Below, piece by piece: positions 8,334 to 17,271 of a stretch of 46,081 nucleotides of DNA (position 1 is its first letter; each line of letters begins with the position of its first letter). The DNA lies in contig DATJSJ010000015.1 in NCBI GenBank assembly GCA_035504175.1, positions 1 to 46,081 on the forward strand. Reading direction: 5' to 3'. The notes under the pieces are model-generated. The model was not told where the DNA came from, ran no database searches, and saw only the letters and a program-made list of their open reading frames with translations. Made by a program: the position numbers and the translations under genes. The DNA comes from DATJSJ01 sp035504175 (lineage in GTDB: Bacteria > Pseudomonadota > Alphaproteobacteria > Acetobacterales > Acetobacteraceae).

Positions 8334-8404
8334 GGCCAGGGGACTTTGCCCGATCGAACCGCGTCGCGGTTCGATCCGCAGCAAAGGCTCAGCCTTTGCA
8401 ATCC
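8334..8404. repeat. Dispersed 70-bp triple-hairpin repeat, copy 1
   Basis: This copy contains a perfect 12-bp palindrome GATCGAACCGCG/CGCGGTTCGATC (8352-8363 and 8365-8376) and a second hairpin GCAAAGGCT/AGCCTTTGC (8381-8389 and 8391-8399), preceded by a degenerate GGGGACTTTGCCC. A second copy is at 36041-36109 in the same orientation. Both lie directly downstream of a minus-strand gene, and before the start of the next minus-strand gene, so on that strand they would serve as a terminator or mRNA-end element. Confidence 0.7.
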
Positions 8405-8415
8405 TTCACCAAGGT

Positions 8416-9903
8416 CTATTCGTGATGGTGGTGGCGGAGGCCCAGCAGCGCCGTGATGTCGGTGCCGTTGATCAGCAGATCGCCATGCCGGAACGTGATG
8501 TCCCAGATCAGGCGATCGCCCTCGGGCCGCGCCAGCAGACGAATCGTCGCCAGAACCGGCAGCGCCGAAGCCAGCTTGGGATCGGCCCGAATCTGATCGA
8601 GCAGCGCATCGAACCCGGTCGCGGTCACCTCCGCCTGACCGCGCAAATCGTCCGGCGCATCGGCCACCAGCACCCCGGCGCCACGAACCTTCGCCGGGCC
8701 GAGATCGATCTCCAGCGGGTCGATCCCGACGCTCGGCGGCCCCGCGGCAAACAATGCCGCCAACGCTGCCGCCAACCGGCCAGGGCGATCCGCGGCGGGC
8801 GCCGCCGCACCGTTCAGCAGATCATCCACCGCCGTCAGGCTGACCCCCGCCACCATCGGCCGCACCAGCACATGCCGCGGCACATACGCCCGGAACTCCC
8901 CGGGAATCTCCGGCGAGCGCACCCCGTCCGCGACGAGCGACACCTGCGCGCTCAGCAGCCCATCCCGCGCCTTCCACCCGGTCCCGACACCCAGCCGATC
9001 CACCGCGACCCGATGCTCGCCGGACACCACCCGCAACGCCTCCAGCGTCTCCGACAGCTCGCCGCCGCTGGTCAGATCACGCAACGACCGCAGGAATGCG
9101 ACCACCGCCGGACGCAGCACGGCGTCCCGCCGCTCGTGGACATCCGTCCCGCGCAGCGCCAGCGCCTCGCTGACCACGTGCAGCCCCGCGTGCAAGGCAG
9201 CCTCGGCCCGCGCCAGATCCAGGCCCGTCAGATGGCCGGAGGCGTGGATCGAGCGCGCCGCAAGCTGCACCTCGCCGTGCTGGTCCCGCTGCGTGCTGCT
9301 GTAGTTCTCGCCCGACGCCTCCTCCGTCACGTCCGCCCGGCCCACCGCCGCCGGCACCAGTCCCGCCTGCACCGTCATGGCATCGAAATGCGAGCGCTGG
9401 GACACGCGCGGACCGTCCACCGTAAGATCCGTCCCGGTCAGCCGGAAGGTGAGGCTGCTGGGGCTTGCGAGGCTCGGATCCAGCACGCCCTCCGCCTGCT
9501 GCCCGGCCACCTGCCAGGTGACATGCACGGGGCCGCTCGCCTTCCCGCCCGCCGGCGCGGTCACGGTGAGGGTCATCGGATTGGGTAGCCGGATCGCATC
9601 GATGGACCAGCGCCCGCGATCGAGCGGCCGCACCGTCGCCGAAACCTCGCTTCCCGCCTCCGTAGCGACTCCCGGCAACAGCCCAAGCGGCCAGGCGACG
9701 GCATAGCCATCATCCTGCGGCGTCACCTGCAAGGCGTGCGGCGGCGGCGGAAAATCCGCGCCGAGCGTTCCCACGAGCCAGGCCTGGAGTTGATCGGCCA
9801 GCGCCTGTGCCTGCTGCGGCGTCGTCGCGGCCCGGGCGGGCACGGCGGCAAGGCCGGCGGCGAAACCACAGGCGAGGAGCGAACGGCGCAGCGTCAGGGG
9901 CAT
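8416..9903 (-). CDS. Secreted DUF2125-like protein
   Basis: A 495-residue exported protein: MPLTLRRSLLACGFAAGLAA then an ARA|ATTPQ cleavage site. The rest is a long series of beta-strand-like repeats with amphipathic segments and no membrane span, resembling the alphaproteobacterial DUF2125 family (moderate confidence; recognised by layout, not by a search). It ends in RHHHHE, a natural His cluster. The start at 9903 gives a proper signal peptide; an upstream in-frame start at 9936 would spoil it. Followed on the same strand by the 8334-8404 hairpin repeat. Possible envelope role, given the AsmA-like neighbours. Confidence 0.65.
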   Translation of the reverse strand: MPLTLRRSLLACGFAAGLAAVPARAATTPQQAQALADQLQAWLVGTLGADFPPPPHALQVTPQDDGYAVAWPLGLLPGVATEAGSEVSATVRPLDRGRWSIDAIRLPNPMTLTVTAPAGGKASGPVHVTWQVAGQQAEGVLDPSLASPSSLTFRLTGTDLTVDGPRVSQRSHFDAMTVQAGLVPAAVGRADVTEEASGENYSSTQRDQHGEVQLAARSIHASGHLTGLDLARAEAALHAGLHVVSEALALRGTDVHERRDAVLRPAVVAFLRSLRDLTSGGELSETLEALRVVSGEHRVAVDRLGVGTGWKARDGLLSAQVSLVADGVRSPEIPGEFRAYVPRHVLVRPMVAGVSLTAVDDLLNGAAAPAADRPGRLAAALAALFAAGPPSVGIDPLEIDLGPAKVRGAGVLVADAPDDLRGQAEVTATGFDALLDQIRADPKLASALPVLATIRLLARPEGDRLIWDITFRHGDLLINGTDITALLGLRHHHHE

Positions 9904-9996
9904 GGCTCGGTTCCCGGCACGGACGGCGGCGATCATAGCCGCGTCCGCAGCCGCCGGCCGCCTCGATCGCGGCAGCGGCTGCGCCCGGCCGTCGCC

Positions 9997-10482
9997 TCAA
10001 TAATCGGGTGCGTACCCGTAATACGGATACGGAGCGTAAGGCGACGGGCTCCAGGCCGCGACGGCGGGCTGCTCATAGCCCTGCGGCTCGGCGACGGTGG
10101 CCGGTTGCCGCCACACCCGATGCCGGGCCGCGAGACGCCAGTGCGGCCGCAGCGGCGGCAAGTGATGTACCGCGATAGGCGGGATCGGTGGCACCGGCAG
10201 CCGCGCCGCCACCGGTCGAATAGCGGCATTCGCATCCCCCGACCGCACGGCGACCGCCGGCCGGGCCGGCATCGGCGCCGCCACCGCCGGCGCCTCTGTC
10301 GGCGATGGCAGGTCCGGAACCGGCGGTGCCGCGCCGGCCAGGCGCACCCCGACCGCCGGTGTGCCCGGTCCGGCGACCGGCGCGCCGATGACCTGTAATG
10401 TTCCCGCCCCGGCGCTCCCAACGGCGAAGATTCCGGCCCAGAACCATAGCAGCGGCCGGACCGCCAGCAGGTGCTCACCCAT
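9997..10482 (-). CDS. Proline-rich membrane-anchored hypothetical protein
   Basis: A 161-residue protein not recognised as a known family. One hydrophobic segment near the N-terminus (LLWFWAGIFAVGSAGAG) is followed by a Pro/Ala-rich periplasmic-type stretch and a tyrosine-rich tail (YAPYPYYGYAPDY). Low complexity suggests a disordered spacer reaching through the periplasm. The ATG at 10482 is chosen because the frame upstream loses any membrane-protein character. Divergent from the AsmA gene. It could be a spurious frame, but the signal-anchor plus Tyr tail argue for a real product. Confidence 0.55.
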   Translation of the reverse strand: MGEHLLAVRPLLWFWAGIFAVGSAGAGTLQVIGAPVAGPGTPAVGVRLAGAAPPVPDLPSPTEAPAVAAPMPARPAVAVRSGDANAAIRPVAARLPVPPIPPIAVHHLPPLRPHWRLAARHRVWRQPATVAEPQGYEQPAVAAWSPSPYAPYPYYGYAPDY

Positions 10483-10652
10483 CAGCGTGCTCCCTGTTGC
10501 CGCCCCCACCCTGCCGCGTCGACTCGCTGCACCGCAAGACCATCGTCGTACGGGGAACCGCGTCCCGGGCGTGGGCGTAACGCCGCGGTCATATCGGCGA
10601 CGCGCACCGACCTCGGCGCCCGTCCCGGGCACGGCGGTCGCCCGAGAGCGGG

Positions 10653-10684
10653 GTGGCGCGACAGAAGCGTGGCGCGAGAGAAGA
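10653..10684 (+). repeat. 16-bp tandem duplication in the AsmA leader
   Basis: GTGGCGCGACAGAAGC (10653-10668) is directly followed by GTGGCGCGAGAGAAGA (10669-10684), 14 of 16 bases identical. The second unit supplies the ribosome site (AGAGAAG) for the ATG at 10690, and a partial third unit (TGGCGCGACC) begins the coding sequence. Confidence 0.6.
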
Positions 10685-10689
10685 GGGTG

Positions 10690-12702
10690 ATGGCGCGACC
10701 AAGGGCGTGGCGATGGTTGGCCTGTCTCGGGATCCTGGCACTGGCGATCATTGCGCTCGTCCTGCTGTGGAACTGGGACTGGTTCATCCCCCTGGTGGAC
10801 GCCCGCGCCGCGGCGGCCACCGGCCGTCCGGTGACGATCGGCCATCTGCACGTCCGCCTCGGAAGGGTGACGCAGGTGACCGCGGATGATGTCACCCTCG
10901 GCAACCCGCCCGGCTTTCCGTCGGGGCCCCCGCTGGCCCGGCTGGCCCATCTGACCATCCGCCTCGACGTGATGGCCTATCTGCACGGGCGGCACATCGT
11001 GATCCCGCTGCTCGCCCTGGACCATCCCGTCATCGACGCCAGGGCGACACCGGGCGGGGCGAACAATTACACCTTCGCCAGCGGATCGTCCGGCCACGCC
11101 CAGGCCGGCACGGGCACCAACCCCTCGATCGGCGATCTCCGCATCAGCCAGGGAACCGGGGATGTCGTCATCCCGAAGCTGCGCGCCGATTTCGACCTGA
11201 CGATCGCAACCGCCGAGCCGGCATCGGGCGCGACGCCGGCGGCAGCATCGGCCGCAACGCCAACACTGCCCGCCGGGCCTGAATCCGAGCTGCTGGTGGA
11301 CGCCAAGGGCACCTATGCCGGTCAGCCGGTCACCGGCCATTTCGTCGGCGGCGCCCTGCTGTCGCTGCGCGATGCCGCGCACCCCTACCCGGTCGATCTG
11401 CGGCTGCAGAACGGCGCGACGCGTGTGTCGCTGACCGGCACGGTGCGCAACCCGCTGGCCTTCGCCGGCACCGACCTGAAACTGTCGCTCGCCGGCGCCG
11501 ACATGGCGCAGCTCTATCCGCTGACCGGCATCCCGATCCCGCAGACGCCGGCCTATCGGATCAGCGGCCGGCTCGACTACGACCGCGCGAGCCAGCACAT
11601 CCGCTTCACCGACTTCGCCGGCGTGGTCGGCAACAGCGATCTCGAGGGCACGATCGCGGTCGACCCCGGCCGCGCGCGTCCCGACGTCACCGCCGACCTG
11701 CACTCGCGCCGCGTCGATCTCGCCGATCTCGGCGGCTTCATCGGCTCACAGCCCGGCCGCCGCAACGAACGCAACGCCACCCCGGCGGAACGCCGCGCCG
11801 TCGCCCGCGCGGAAGCCAACCCGCGCCTGCTGCCGACCACGCCGATCAACCTGCCGAAGCTGAAATCGGCCGACATGCACATCCGCTATCGCGGCGCGCG
11901 CATCGAGGGCCGCTCCGTGCCGCTCGACAATCTCGCGGTCGTGGCCGACATCGTCGACGGCGCGATCCGGCTGCATCCGCTGAGCTTCGGCATCGGTCGC
12001 GGCGCGATCACCGGCAATATCGACCTCACCCCGGTCGACAAGCTGATCCACGCCAAGGCCGATATCGATTTCCGCCGCGTCGATCTCTCGCGCATCATGG
12101 CCGCGACGCATGCCTTCCAGGGCGCCGGCACGATCGGCGGCAGTGCCGCGATCGACACGCGCGGCAACTCGCTCGCCAGCATGCTCGGCAACGGCAATGG
12201 CAACGCCCGGATCTACCTGGTCGGCGGCGGCGATCTCAGCGCGCTGCTGGTCGATCTCTCCGGCTTCGAATTCGGCAACGCCTTGTTCTCGGCGCTCGGC
12301 GTGCCGCGCAAGACGCAGATCCAGTGCTTCATCGGCGACTGGTTGCTGCGCGACGGCGTGCTCGAGACAAGGGCGCTGGTGCTCGACACCGGCGAAGCGA
12401 TCGTCGACGGCAGCGGCACGGTCGATCTGAAGGATGAACGGCTGGATTATCGCATCCGCACCCGCGCCAAGCACTTCACCATCGGCTCGCTGCCGGCGCC
12501 GATCGGCATCACCGGCACGTTCAAGCATCCGAGCATCCGTCCCGACCTGGCGAGTCTCGGCGCGCGCGGCGGGATTGCGGCCGGACTCGGTTTCCTCGCC
12601 GCACCGCTCGCGCTGTTGCCGACCATCCAGCTCGGCGTCGGCGACGATCATCGCTGCGACGCGCTGCTGCACGGCACCGCCGCGCCACGCAAGGGAGGCT
12701 GA
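10690..12702 (+). CDS. AsmA family protein
   Basis: A 670-residue inner-membrane-anchored periplasmic protein. The N-terminus has one transmembrane helix (WLACLGILALAIIALVLLW) followed by the AsmA start pattern: ATGRPVTIGHLHVRLGR, then VTADDVTLGNPPGF. The body is repetitive beta-strand, and the C-terminal AsmA region holds DLKDERLDYRIRTRAKHFTI and PIGITGTFKHPSIRPDL. AsmA-like proteins (TamB, YhdP, YdbH) are bridge-type lipid carriers or outer-membrane assembly factors; which role applies here is unknown. Start at ATG 10690, next to AGAGAAGAGGG. The longer upstream frame is unlikely. Confidence 0.88.
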   Translation: MARPRAWRWLACLGILALAIIALVLLWNWDWFIPLVDARAAAATGRPVTIGHLHVRLGRVTQVTADDVTLGNPPGFPSGPPLARLAHLTIRLDVMAYLHGRHIVIPLLALDHPVIDARATPGGANNYTFASGSSGHAQAGTGTNPSIGDLRISQGTGDVVIPKLRADFDLTIATAEPASGATPAAASAATPTLPAGPESELLVDAKGTYAGQPVTGHFVGGALLSLRDAAHPYPVDLRLQNGATRVSLTGTVRNPLAFAGTDLKLSLAGADMAQLYPLTGIPIPQTPAYRISGRLDYDRASQHIRFTDFAGVVGNSDLEGTIAVDPGRARPDVTADLHSRRVDLADLGGFIGSQPGRRNERNATPAERRAVARAEANPRLLPTTPINLPKLKSADMHIRYRGARIEGRSVPLDNLAVVADIVDGAIRLHPLSFGIGRGAITGNIDLTPVDKLIHAKADIDFRRVDLSRIMAATHAFQGAGTIGGSAAIDTRGNSLASMLGNGNGNARIYLVGGGDLSALLVDLSGFEFGNALFSALGVPRKTQIQCFIGDWLLRDGVLETRALVLDTGEAIVDGSGTVDLKDERLDYRIRTRAKHFTIGSLPAPIGITGTFKHPSIRPDLASLGARGGIAAGLGFLAAPLALLPTIQLGVGDDHRCDALLHGTAAPRKGG

Positions 12703-12740
12703 TCCGCCGCGCGAAAGATCGGCGCACCATCCCGGCGGAT
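12702..12740 (+). terminator. Inverted repeat at the AsmA gene end
   Basis: ATCCGCCG (12702-12709) and CGGCGGAT (12733-12740) are perfect complements with a 23-nt loop, beginning at the AsmA stop codon. A smaller TCCCG/CGGGA stem follows at 12745-12759. There is no T-run, so termination is only suggested. The gap lies between convergent genes (12703-12848). Confidence 0.35.
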
Positions 12741-12848
12741 GAACTCCCGCGTGACGGGAAGCCGACGACGGCGAAACGAGCGACGGTCGCCGTGTGCGCC
12801 GGGATGGCACGAGCGCATCCCTGCGCCCCGGCGCGCCCGCCGTCGGGA

Positions 12849-13238
12849 TCAGCCGGAGCGGTCGCGCAGATCGGTGCCGCGCTCGTCCTCCTCGAGATCG
12901 AAATCATCGAGCGCATCGCCGGCGAACGAATGGTCGCCGTGATGTTCGATCACCTCGCGCTCGCGCGGTCCGGCGGTGCGGTCGATGGCGTAGACGGCCG
13001 TCAGCCCGATCTCGGCGGCGACGCGGCGGGCCGCGCTCAGCGCTTCCTCGAAGCTCGCCGGCGTGCCGTCCGGCCGTACCGGGTGCGAGGTCTCGACGCC
13101 GCGCGCACCGCGCGAGACGATCAGGTCGACGACCCGCTGTCGCGGCTGGTCCTCGTCGAAGCGGCGCAGGACGATGATGTGCGTGCCCTCGCCTTCGGGC
13201 ATCGGATCGTGCGGGTTCAGCCGGCGGATCTCGACCAT
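12849..13238 (-). CDS. Internal in-frame gene-like segment with its own ribosome site
   Basis: Within the HAD frame, an ATG at 13238 is preceded by AGGAGGA (13242-13248 on the complementary strand) at ideal spacing, which would give a separate 129-residue protein. It starts MVEIRRLNPHDPMPEGEG, has a compact middle (FDEDQPRQRVVDLIVSRG) and an acidic tail (DDFDLEEDERGTD). I do not recognise the family. It may be made both as the fusion tail and as a free protein. The canonical ribosome site inside a coding region is the main evidence that it was, or is, an independent gene. Confidence 0.5.
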   Translation of the reverse strand: MVEIRRLNPHDPMPEGEGTHIIVLRRFDEDQPRQRVVDLIVSRGARGVETSHPVRPDGTPASFEEALSAARRVAAEIGLTAVYAIDRTAGPREREVIEHHGDHSFAGDALDDFDLEEDERGTDLRDRSG

Positions 13239-13997
13239 GGGTCCTCCTGTCTCGGCGGGAACGATCGCGCCGCCGTTCCGGTTTGCCGGCCGGCCGGCTT
13301 CCAGCCGCCAGGCCAGGTCGACGAAATCCGTCGCGGTCACGTCCCACGGCCCGGCCGCATCCGCCGGCGCCGTCTCCGCCCCGTACTCCTCCGGCCGCGG
13401 CACGAAGGCGGTGCGCAATCCGGCGGCGCGCGCGCCCTCCAGATCGGAGGGATGCGCCGCCACCATCATCACCTGCCGCGGCGCCAGTCCCAGCAACGTG
13501 CAGGCACCGCGATAGGTCTCCGGATCGGGCTTGTACTGTCGGAACAGGTCGGCGCCGAACACCATGTCCCAGGGCAGGCCGGCCCGCCGCGCCATGTTCA
13601 CCAGCAGCGCCACGTTGCCGTTCGATAGCGCCGCGATGGTCCAGTGACGGCGCAGCCGGTTCAGCCCCGGCAGCGCGTCCGGCCAGGGGTTCAGCCGGTG
13701 CCAGGCGCGCGTCAGGTGATCGAGATCCGCGGGTGCCAGCCCGGACAGGCCGAAGCGCGGCGCCAGTGCCTGCAGCGAGGCCCGGTGCAGCGCATCCAGC
13801 ACCGCCCATGGCTGCTCGCCGCGCCGCACCCGCTCCAGCGACGGGCGGTAATCGCCGCGCCAGGCGTCGACCAAAGCCGGCCAGTCGACCGTGATCCGCC
13901 GAACCGTGCCGAATTCGGAAAGTTCCGCGATCAGACTGGCGCGCCAGTCGACGACGGTGCCGAAGACGTCGAACAACAGCGCGCGCAGGCCGGACAT
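12849..13997 (-). CDS. HAD superfamily, haloacid dehalogenase type II-like, with in-frame C-terminal extension
   Basis: 382 residues in one open frame. Residues 1-245 are a HAD hydrolase close to L-2-haloacid dehalogenases: nucleophile Asp in LLFDVFGTVVDWR, the substrate Arg region WRGDY, motif II LSNGN, the Lys in YKPDPETYR and motif III VAAHPSDLEGARAAGL. The Ser-x-Asn of true dehalogenases in motif III is AAHPSD here, so dehalogenation is uncertain. No stop separates it from a second 129-residue segment (see 12849-13238) that has its own ribosome site, so this is a natural fusion or a lost stop codon. ATG 13997 is preferred over ATG 14024. Confidence 0.8.
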   Translation of the reverse strand: MSGLRALLFDVFGTVVDWRASLIAELSEFGTVRRITVDWPALVDAWRGDYRPSLERVRRGEQPWAVLDALHRASLQALAPRFGLSGLAPADLDHLTRAWHRLNPWPDALPGLNRLRRHWTIAALSNGNVALLVNMARRAGLPWDMVFGADLFRQYKPDPETYRGACTLLGLAPRQVMMVAAHPSDLEGARAAGLRTAFVPRPEEYGAETAPADAAGPWDVTATDFVDLAWRLEAGRPANRNGGAIVPAETGGPMVEIRRLNPHDPMPEGEGTHIIVLRRFDEDQPRQRVVDLIVSRGARGVETSHPVRPDGTPASFEEALSAARRVAAEIGLTAVYAIDRTAGPREREVIEHHGDHSFAGDALDDFDLEEDERGTDLRDRSG

Positions 13998-14071
13998 CCC
14001 GCCAGCATAGAGCCGTTTCGCCATCGGGGGGAATGACTGCCCCGGCGCCTCGACCGGCCGGGCGGCGCCGT

Positions 14072-17000
14072 TCAGTGCCGCCCGAACATGCCGAACAGCC
14101 CGCGCAGGAAACCGGGCGCGAGCGCGGCGAGCGGATTGACGCTCACCGCCGGATCGGCGAGCGAGCCCCGCACCCGGTAGGTGGCGGCGAACACGCCGCC
14201 GCCGCGCTCCGGGCTGAACAGCCGCCCGAGCAAGGGAATCCGTCCCAGGAACGAGTTCAGCATGTAGGCCGGCACGATCGTGCCCTGCAGGTCCGCGGTG
14301 TTGGCGGCGAGATCGATGCGCCCCTTCGCCGTGATGCCGAGCGATGCGTTGAAGGCGCGCGCGTCATCGAGCTGGAGCTGGTCGTCCTGCATGTGGAACG
14401 GCGCCACCAGCCGGGTGAACCCCATGCCCGGGCCGCGCAGCGCGTCGACCAGCCCGTACAGCGTCATCGCCTGCAGCAGCTTCGCCATGGCCGGGGCGTT
14501 GCGCACGCGGAAATCGCCGATCTGCGCGGTGCCGGCGAGCGGATGGGCGGCGCTGCGGTCATCGTACTGGCCCTGCACCGAGAGCTTGCCGCCGCGTATG
14601 GCGCCGGTGATGTCGAAAGCGCGCAGCACCGCACCGGCATCGGCGGCGCTCGCGGACAGATGCCGACCGGTTCCCTGCGGCACGATGCTGACCCGGATGT
14701 CTTCCGGCGCGCCGCTGCTGATCGTCGCCGCCCGCACCACCTGCCCGTCATCCTCGATCCGCGCCTGCACCGCGGTGAGGCTGGCGCCTTCGGCGACCAG
14801 CACGCGGTCGAACCGTGCCTGCACGGCCCAGGGTGGCCCGCGCGTCGCCGGTTGCGCCGGTTTGTGCGCCGGGGTGGGTTTGCGGGCGAGCTGGCCGGAG
14901 AGGTCGAGCACCGGTCCTGCGAGATCGACCGTGATCGGATCGCCGGGGTCCTGGGCGAACCGGATCTCGCCGCTGGCGCGGGTGCGACCGATCGCGGCCT
15001 CGGTGAGCCGCAGCGCCACCGGCTGACCATTCGCCATCACCGCGCTGCCGCGCAGCACCAGCCCCGGAGCGCTGGCATTGATCGCGTCGACGCCGGTGAT
15101 CCGGTCGCCCTGCAGCAGCAGCTCGGCGTCCAGCGCCGCCGGCGCCCCCGCCGGCTTGCGCCAGTCGATCATCCCGGCATCCAGCGCCGCGCGGCTGAGA
15201 TCGGCCGCGAGCGTCACCGTCGCACTGCCGTCGCGGCGCTGCGCGTAGTGCACCTGCAGCGCCGCCGGGCCGTGCAGCATGCCGGCCGTGTCGATCCCGG
15301 CGGCGGCGAGCTGCCGCGCATCCGCGGTGCCGGAAAGACTGACGCGCGTCAGCACCTCCGACGGCGGTCCGGCGCGGAAATCCGTGGCCACGTCCAGCGT
15401 CAGCGGAATGCCGGCGAGCGTCGCGGTGCCGTTCAGCGTCAGCCCGTCATTGCTGGCATCGATCGCGAGCGCGCCCTGGTCGAGACCGCGATGCGCCACC
15501 AGGTCGCCGATATGCACGGCGGCGAGCTTGCCGGCCGCATGGATCGCGATCTGCTCGATCGCGACCTTGTTCTCGAGCGGCAGCTTGACGTCGAGCCGGA
15601 TGCGGGCGGTGCCGGACGGATCGTGCAGCGGCAGTGGATGTTTGCTGAGCAGCCGCAGCCGCGGATTGCGCAGCAGGGTGATCGCGTCGGCGATCGGGCC
15701 GGCGATGTCGACGGTGATCGCACCTTCCTGGTCGTGCGTCGTCAGGCCGGTGATCGTCATGCTGGCATCGCGCATCTGCAGGGCGCCCTGCCGTCCGTTC
15801 TCCGCCGTGATCTGCACCGCGTCCGGTCCGAGCACTTGCAGCTTCGCCTGCGCGTGTTCGATCGGCGGCACCGGGCGCAGCCAGTGCACGGTGACGTCGT
15901 CGCCCAGCACCTGGCCGGACGCGGCGGTCAGCGCCAGGTCGGAGAGATCCGGCTTGGCCTGCAGCGTCAGCGCGACATGCGCATCATGCGCGATGCCGGC
16001 GGTGAGGTTCTCGGTCAGCCATGGCCGCGCGCCGCCGCCGGTGCCGGCCGGCCAGTAGCGGCCGAGATCGGCGAACGGCACGCGGTCGAGATCGATCGTG
16101 AGCTGCGCCTGGACGCGCTGCGCCGCGCGGCCGAGATCGCCGGCGACCCGGATGACCGGCCCGGCGCTGCCGTCCGGCGCCGCCAGCGCGAGCTGCAGAT
16201 GCAGCGTCATCGCCTGCAGGTCGCCCGCCAGGTCGAGCGTCACGCGCTTCAGGCCGATCGCCGTGCCCATCATCCGCGCCGCGCCGGCGCCGCCTTCGGC
16301 CTGCAGCGTGAGATGCCGCGGCAACAGGTCCGGCCCGAGCTCGGCCGAGGCCGCGAGCGTCACCGGCGCGTCGAGGGCGGCGAGCGGCGCCAGCGCCGGC
16401 ACGGCGCGCGCCAGATCGGCCGGCGTCACCGGCGTCAGATGCGCGCTGATATCGGTCGCGGTACCGCCCGGAGCGACATGCGCGATGGCAGAAAACCGCG
16501 CCTTCGTCGCACCCAGTGCCAGCGTCACGCCGGCGGTGCCGGTCACCACGCCGCGCTGGTCGCGCTTGAGGTCGATATCGGCATCCGGGGCGCGCCAGGT
16601 GGCGCCGATCTGCCGGTCGATCACTTCGACCCGGGCATCGCGGATCAGCACCCGGCGAAGCTGGTCGAACTGCAGGCCGCCGCTCGCCGGCCGCGCCCGC
16701 ACGACCGGCGGCCGGGTGAGTTCATCGAGCAGCCGGGCGAAGCCCTGGCCAGGCGGCACGGCTTCCGTCGCCGACGGCCGCGGCAAGGCGCCGAGATCGA
16801 GCGTGGCGCGACCGTTCGCCTGCCGCACCAGGCGCACGCGCGCGCCGTCGATCTCGACGGCCCGCGGCGCGATGACGCCCTGCAGCAGCGAGAGCAGCGA
16901 GAACGACGCCTCGGCCCGCGGAATCTCGTCCAGCACCGCGCCGTGCGGGCCGATCGCCTGCACCGCGGTCAGCCGCACGCCGAGCGGCCGGTCAACGCCT

Positions 17001-17254
17001 TTGAACCCTTCCCAGGCCAGTGCCGCGCCGCCGATCCGATAGTGCGTCGCAGTGGGCGGCGTGTTGGCCGCGATCTCCAGCCGGTGCGCCAGCCAGGGCA
17101 GGTCGATCGGCCCCTGCGACAGCCGCCAGGCGAGCGCGCCGATCGCGATCGCCAGCAGCAGCGTCAGCGCCAGCGCGATCTCCAGCAGCAGCCGCACCAG
17201 GCGGAACGAGTGCCGCCCGACATGACCGCAGACTTGACCGACCCGTCTCAGCAC
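14072..17254 (-). CDS. Large AsmA/YhdP-like membrane protein (DUF3971 and AsmA C-terminal type)
   Basis: A 1060-residue protein with one N-terminal membrane helix (EIALALTLLLAIAIGALAW) followed by WRLSQGPIDLPWLAHRLE, the usual opening of alphaproteobacterial AsmA-like proteins. About 900 residues of beta-repeat follow. The C-terminal AsmA_2 segment is clear: SLGITAKGRIDLAANTADLQ, GTIVPAYMLNSFLGRIPLLG and GGGVFAATYRVRGSL. The family (YhdP, TamB) spans the periplasm and moves phospholipid to the outer membrane. The GTG at 17254 is inferred, since no in-frame ATG precedes the membrane helix closely. Only 17 bp separate it from the divergent glnE. Confidence 0.85.
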   Translation of the reverse strand: MLRRVGQVCGHVGRHSFRLVRLLLEIALALTLLLAIAIGALAWRLSQGPIDLPWLAHRLEIAANTPPTATHYRIGGAALAWEGFKGVDRPLGVRLTAVQAIGPHGAVLDEIPRAEASFSLLSLLQGVIAPRAVEIDGARVRLVRQANGRATLDLGALPRPSATEAVPPGQGFARLLDELTRPPVVRARPASGGLQFDQLRRVLIRDARVEVIDRQIGATWRAPDADIDLKRDQRGVVTGTAGVTLALGATKARFSAIAHVAPGGTATDISAHLTPVTPADLARAVPALAPLAALDAPVTLAASAELGPDLLPRHLTLQAEGGAGAARMMGTAIGLKRVTLDLAGDLQAMTLHLQLALAAPDGSAGPVIRVAGDLGRAAQRVQAQLTIDLDRVPFADLGRYWPAGTGGGARPWLTENLTAGIAHDAHVALTLQAKPDLSDLALTAASGQVLGDDVTVHWLRPVPPIEHAQAKLQVLGPDAVQITAENGRQGALQMRDASMTITGLTTHDQEGAITVDIAGPIADAITLLRNPRLRLLSKHPLPLHDPSGTARIRLDVKLPLENKVAIEQIAIHAAGKLAAVHIGDLVAHRGLDQGALAIDASNDGLTLNGTATLAGIPLTLDVATDFRAGPPSEVLTRVSLSGTADARQLAAAGIDTAGMLHGPAALQVHYAQRRDGSATVTLAADLSRAALDAGMIDWRKPAGAPAALDAELLLQGDRITGVDAINASAPGLVLRGSAVMANGQPVALRLTEAAIGRTRASGEIRFAQDPGDPITVDLAGPVLDLSGQLARKPTPAHKPAQPATRGPPWAVQARFDRVLVAEGASLTAVQARIEDDGQVVRAATISSGAPEDIRVSIVPQGTGRHLSASAADAGAVLRAFDITGAIRGGKLSVQGQYDDRSAAHPLAGTAQIGDFRVRNAPAMAKLLQAMTLYGLVDALRGPGMGFTRLVAPFHMQDDQLQLDDARAFNASLGITAKGRIDLAANTADLQGTIVPAYMLNSFLGRIPLLGRLFSPERGGGVFAATYRVRGSLADPAVSVNPLAALAPGFLRGLFGMFGRH

Positions 17255-17271
17255 GGTTGGGTCCGGCCGGC

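Noticed and set aside
8366..8377. GGTTCGATCC, which looks like a tRNA T-arm
   Set aside because: It is one arm of the 12-bp palindrome in the dispersed repeat; no acceptor, D- or anticodon arms are present.
8416..8439. Natural RHHHHE tail resembling a cloning His-tag
   Set aside because: Only four histidines, in frame with a normal chromosomal gene and without vector sequence; coincidence is more likely.
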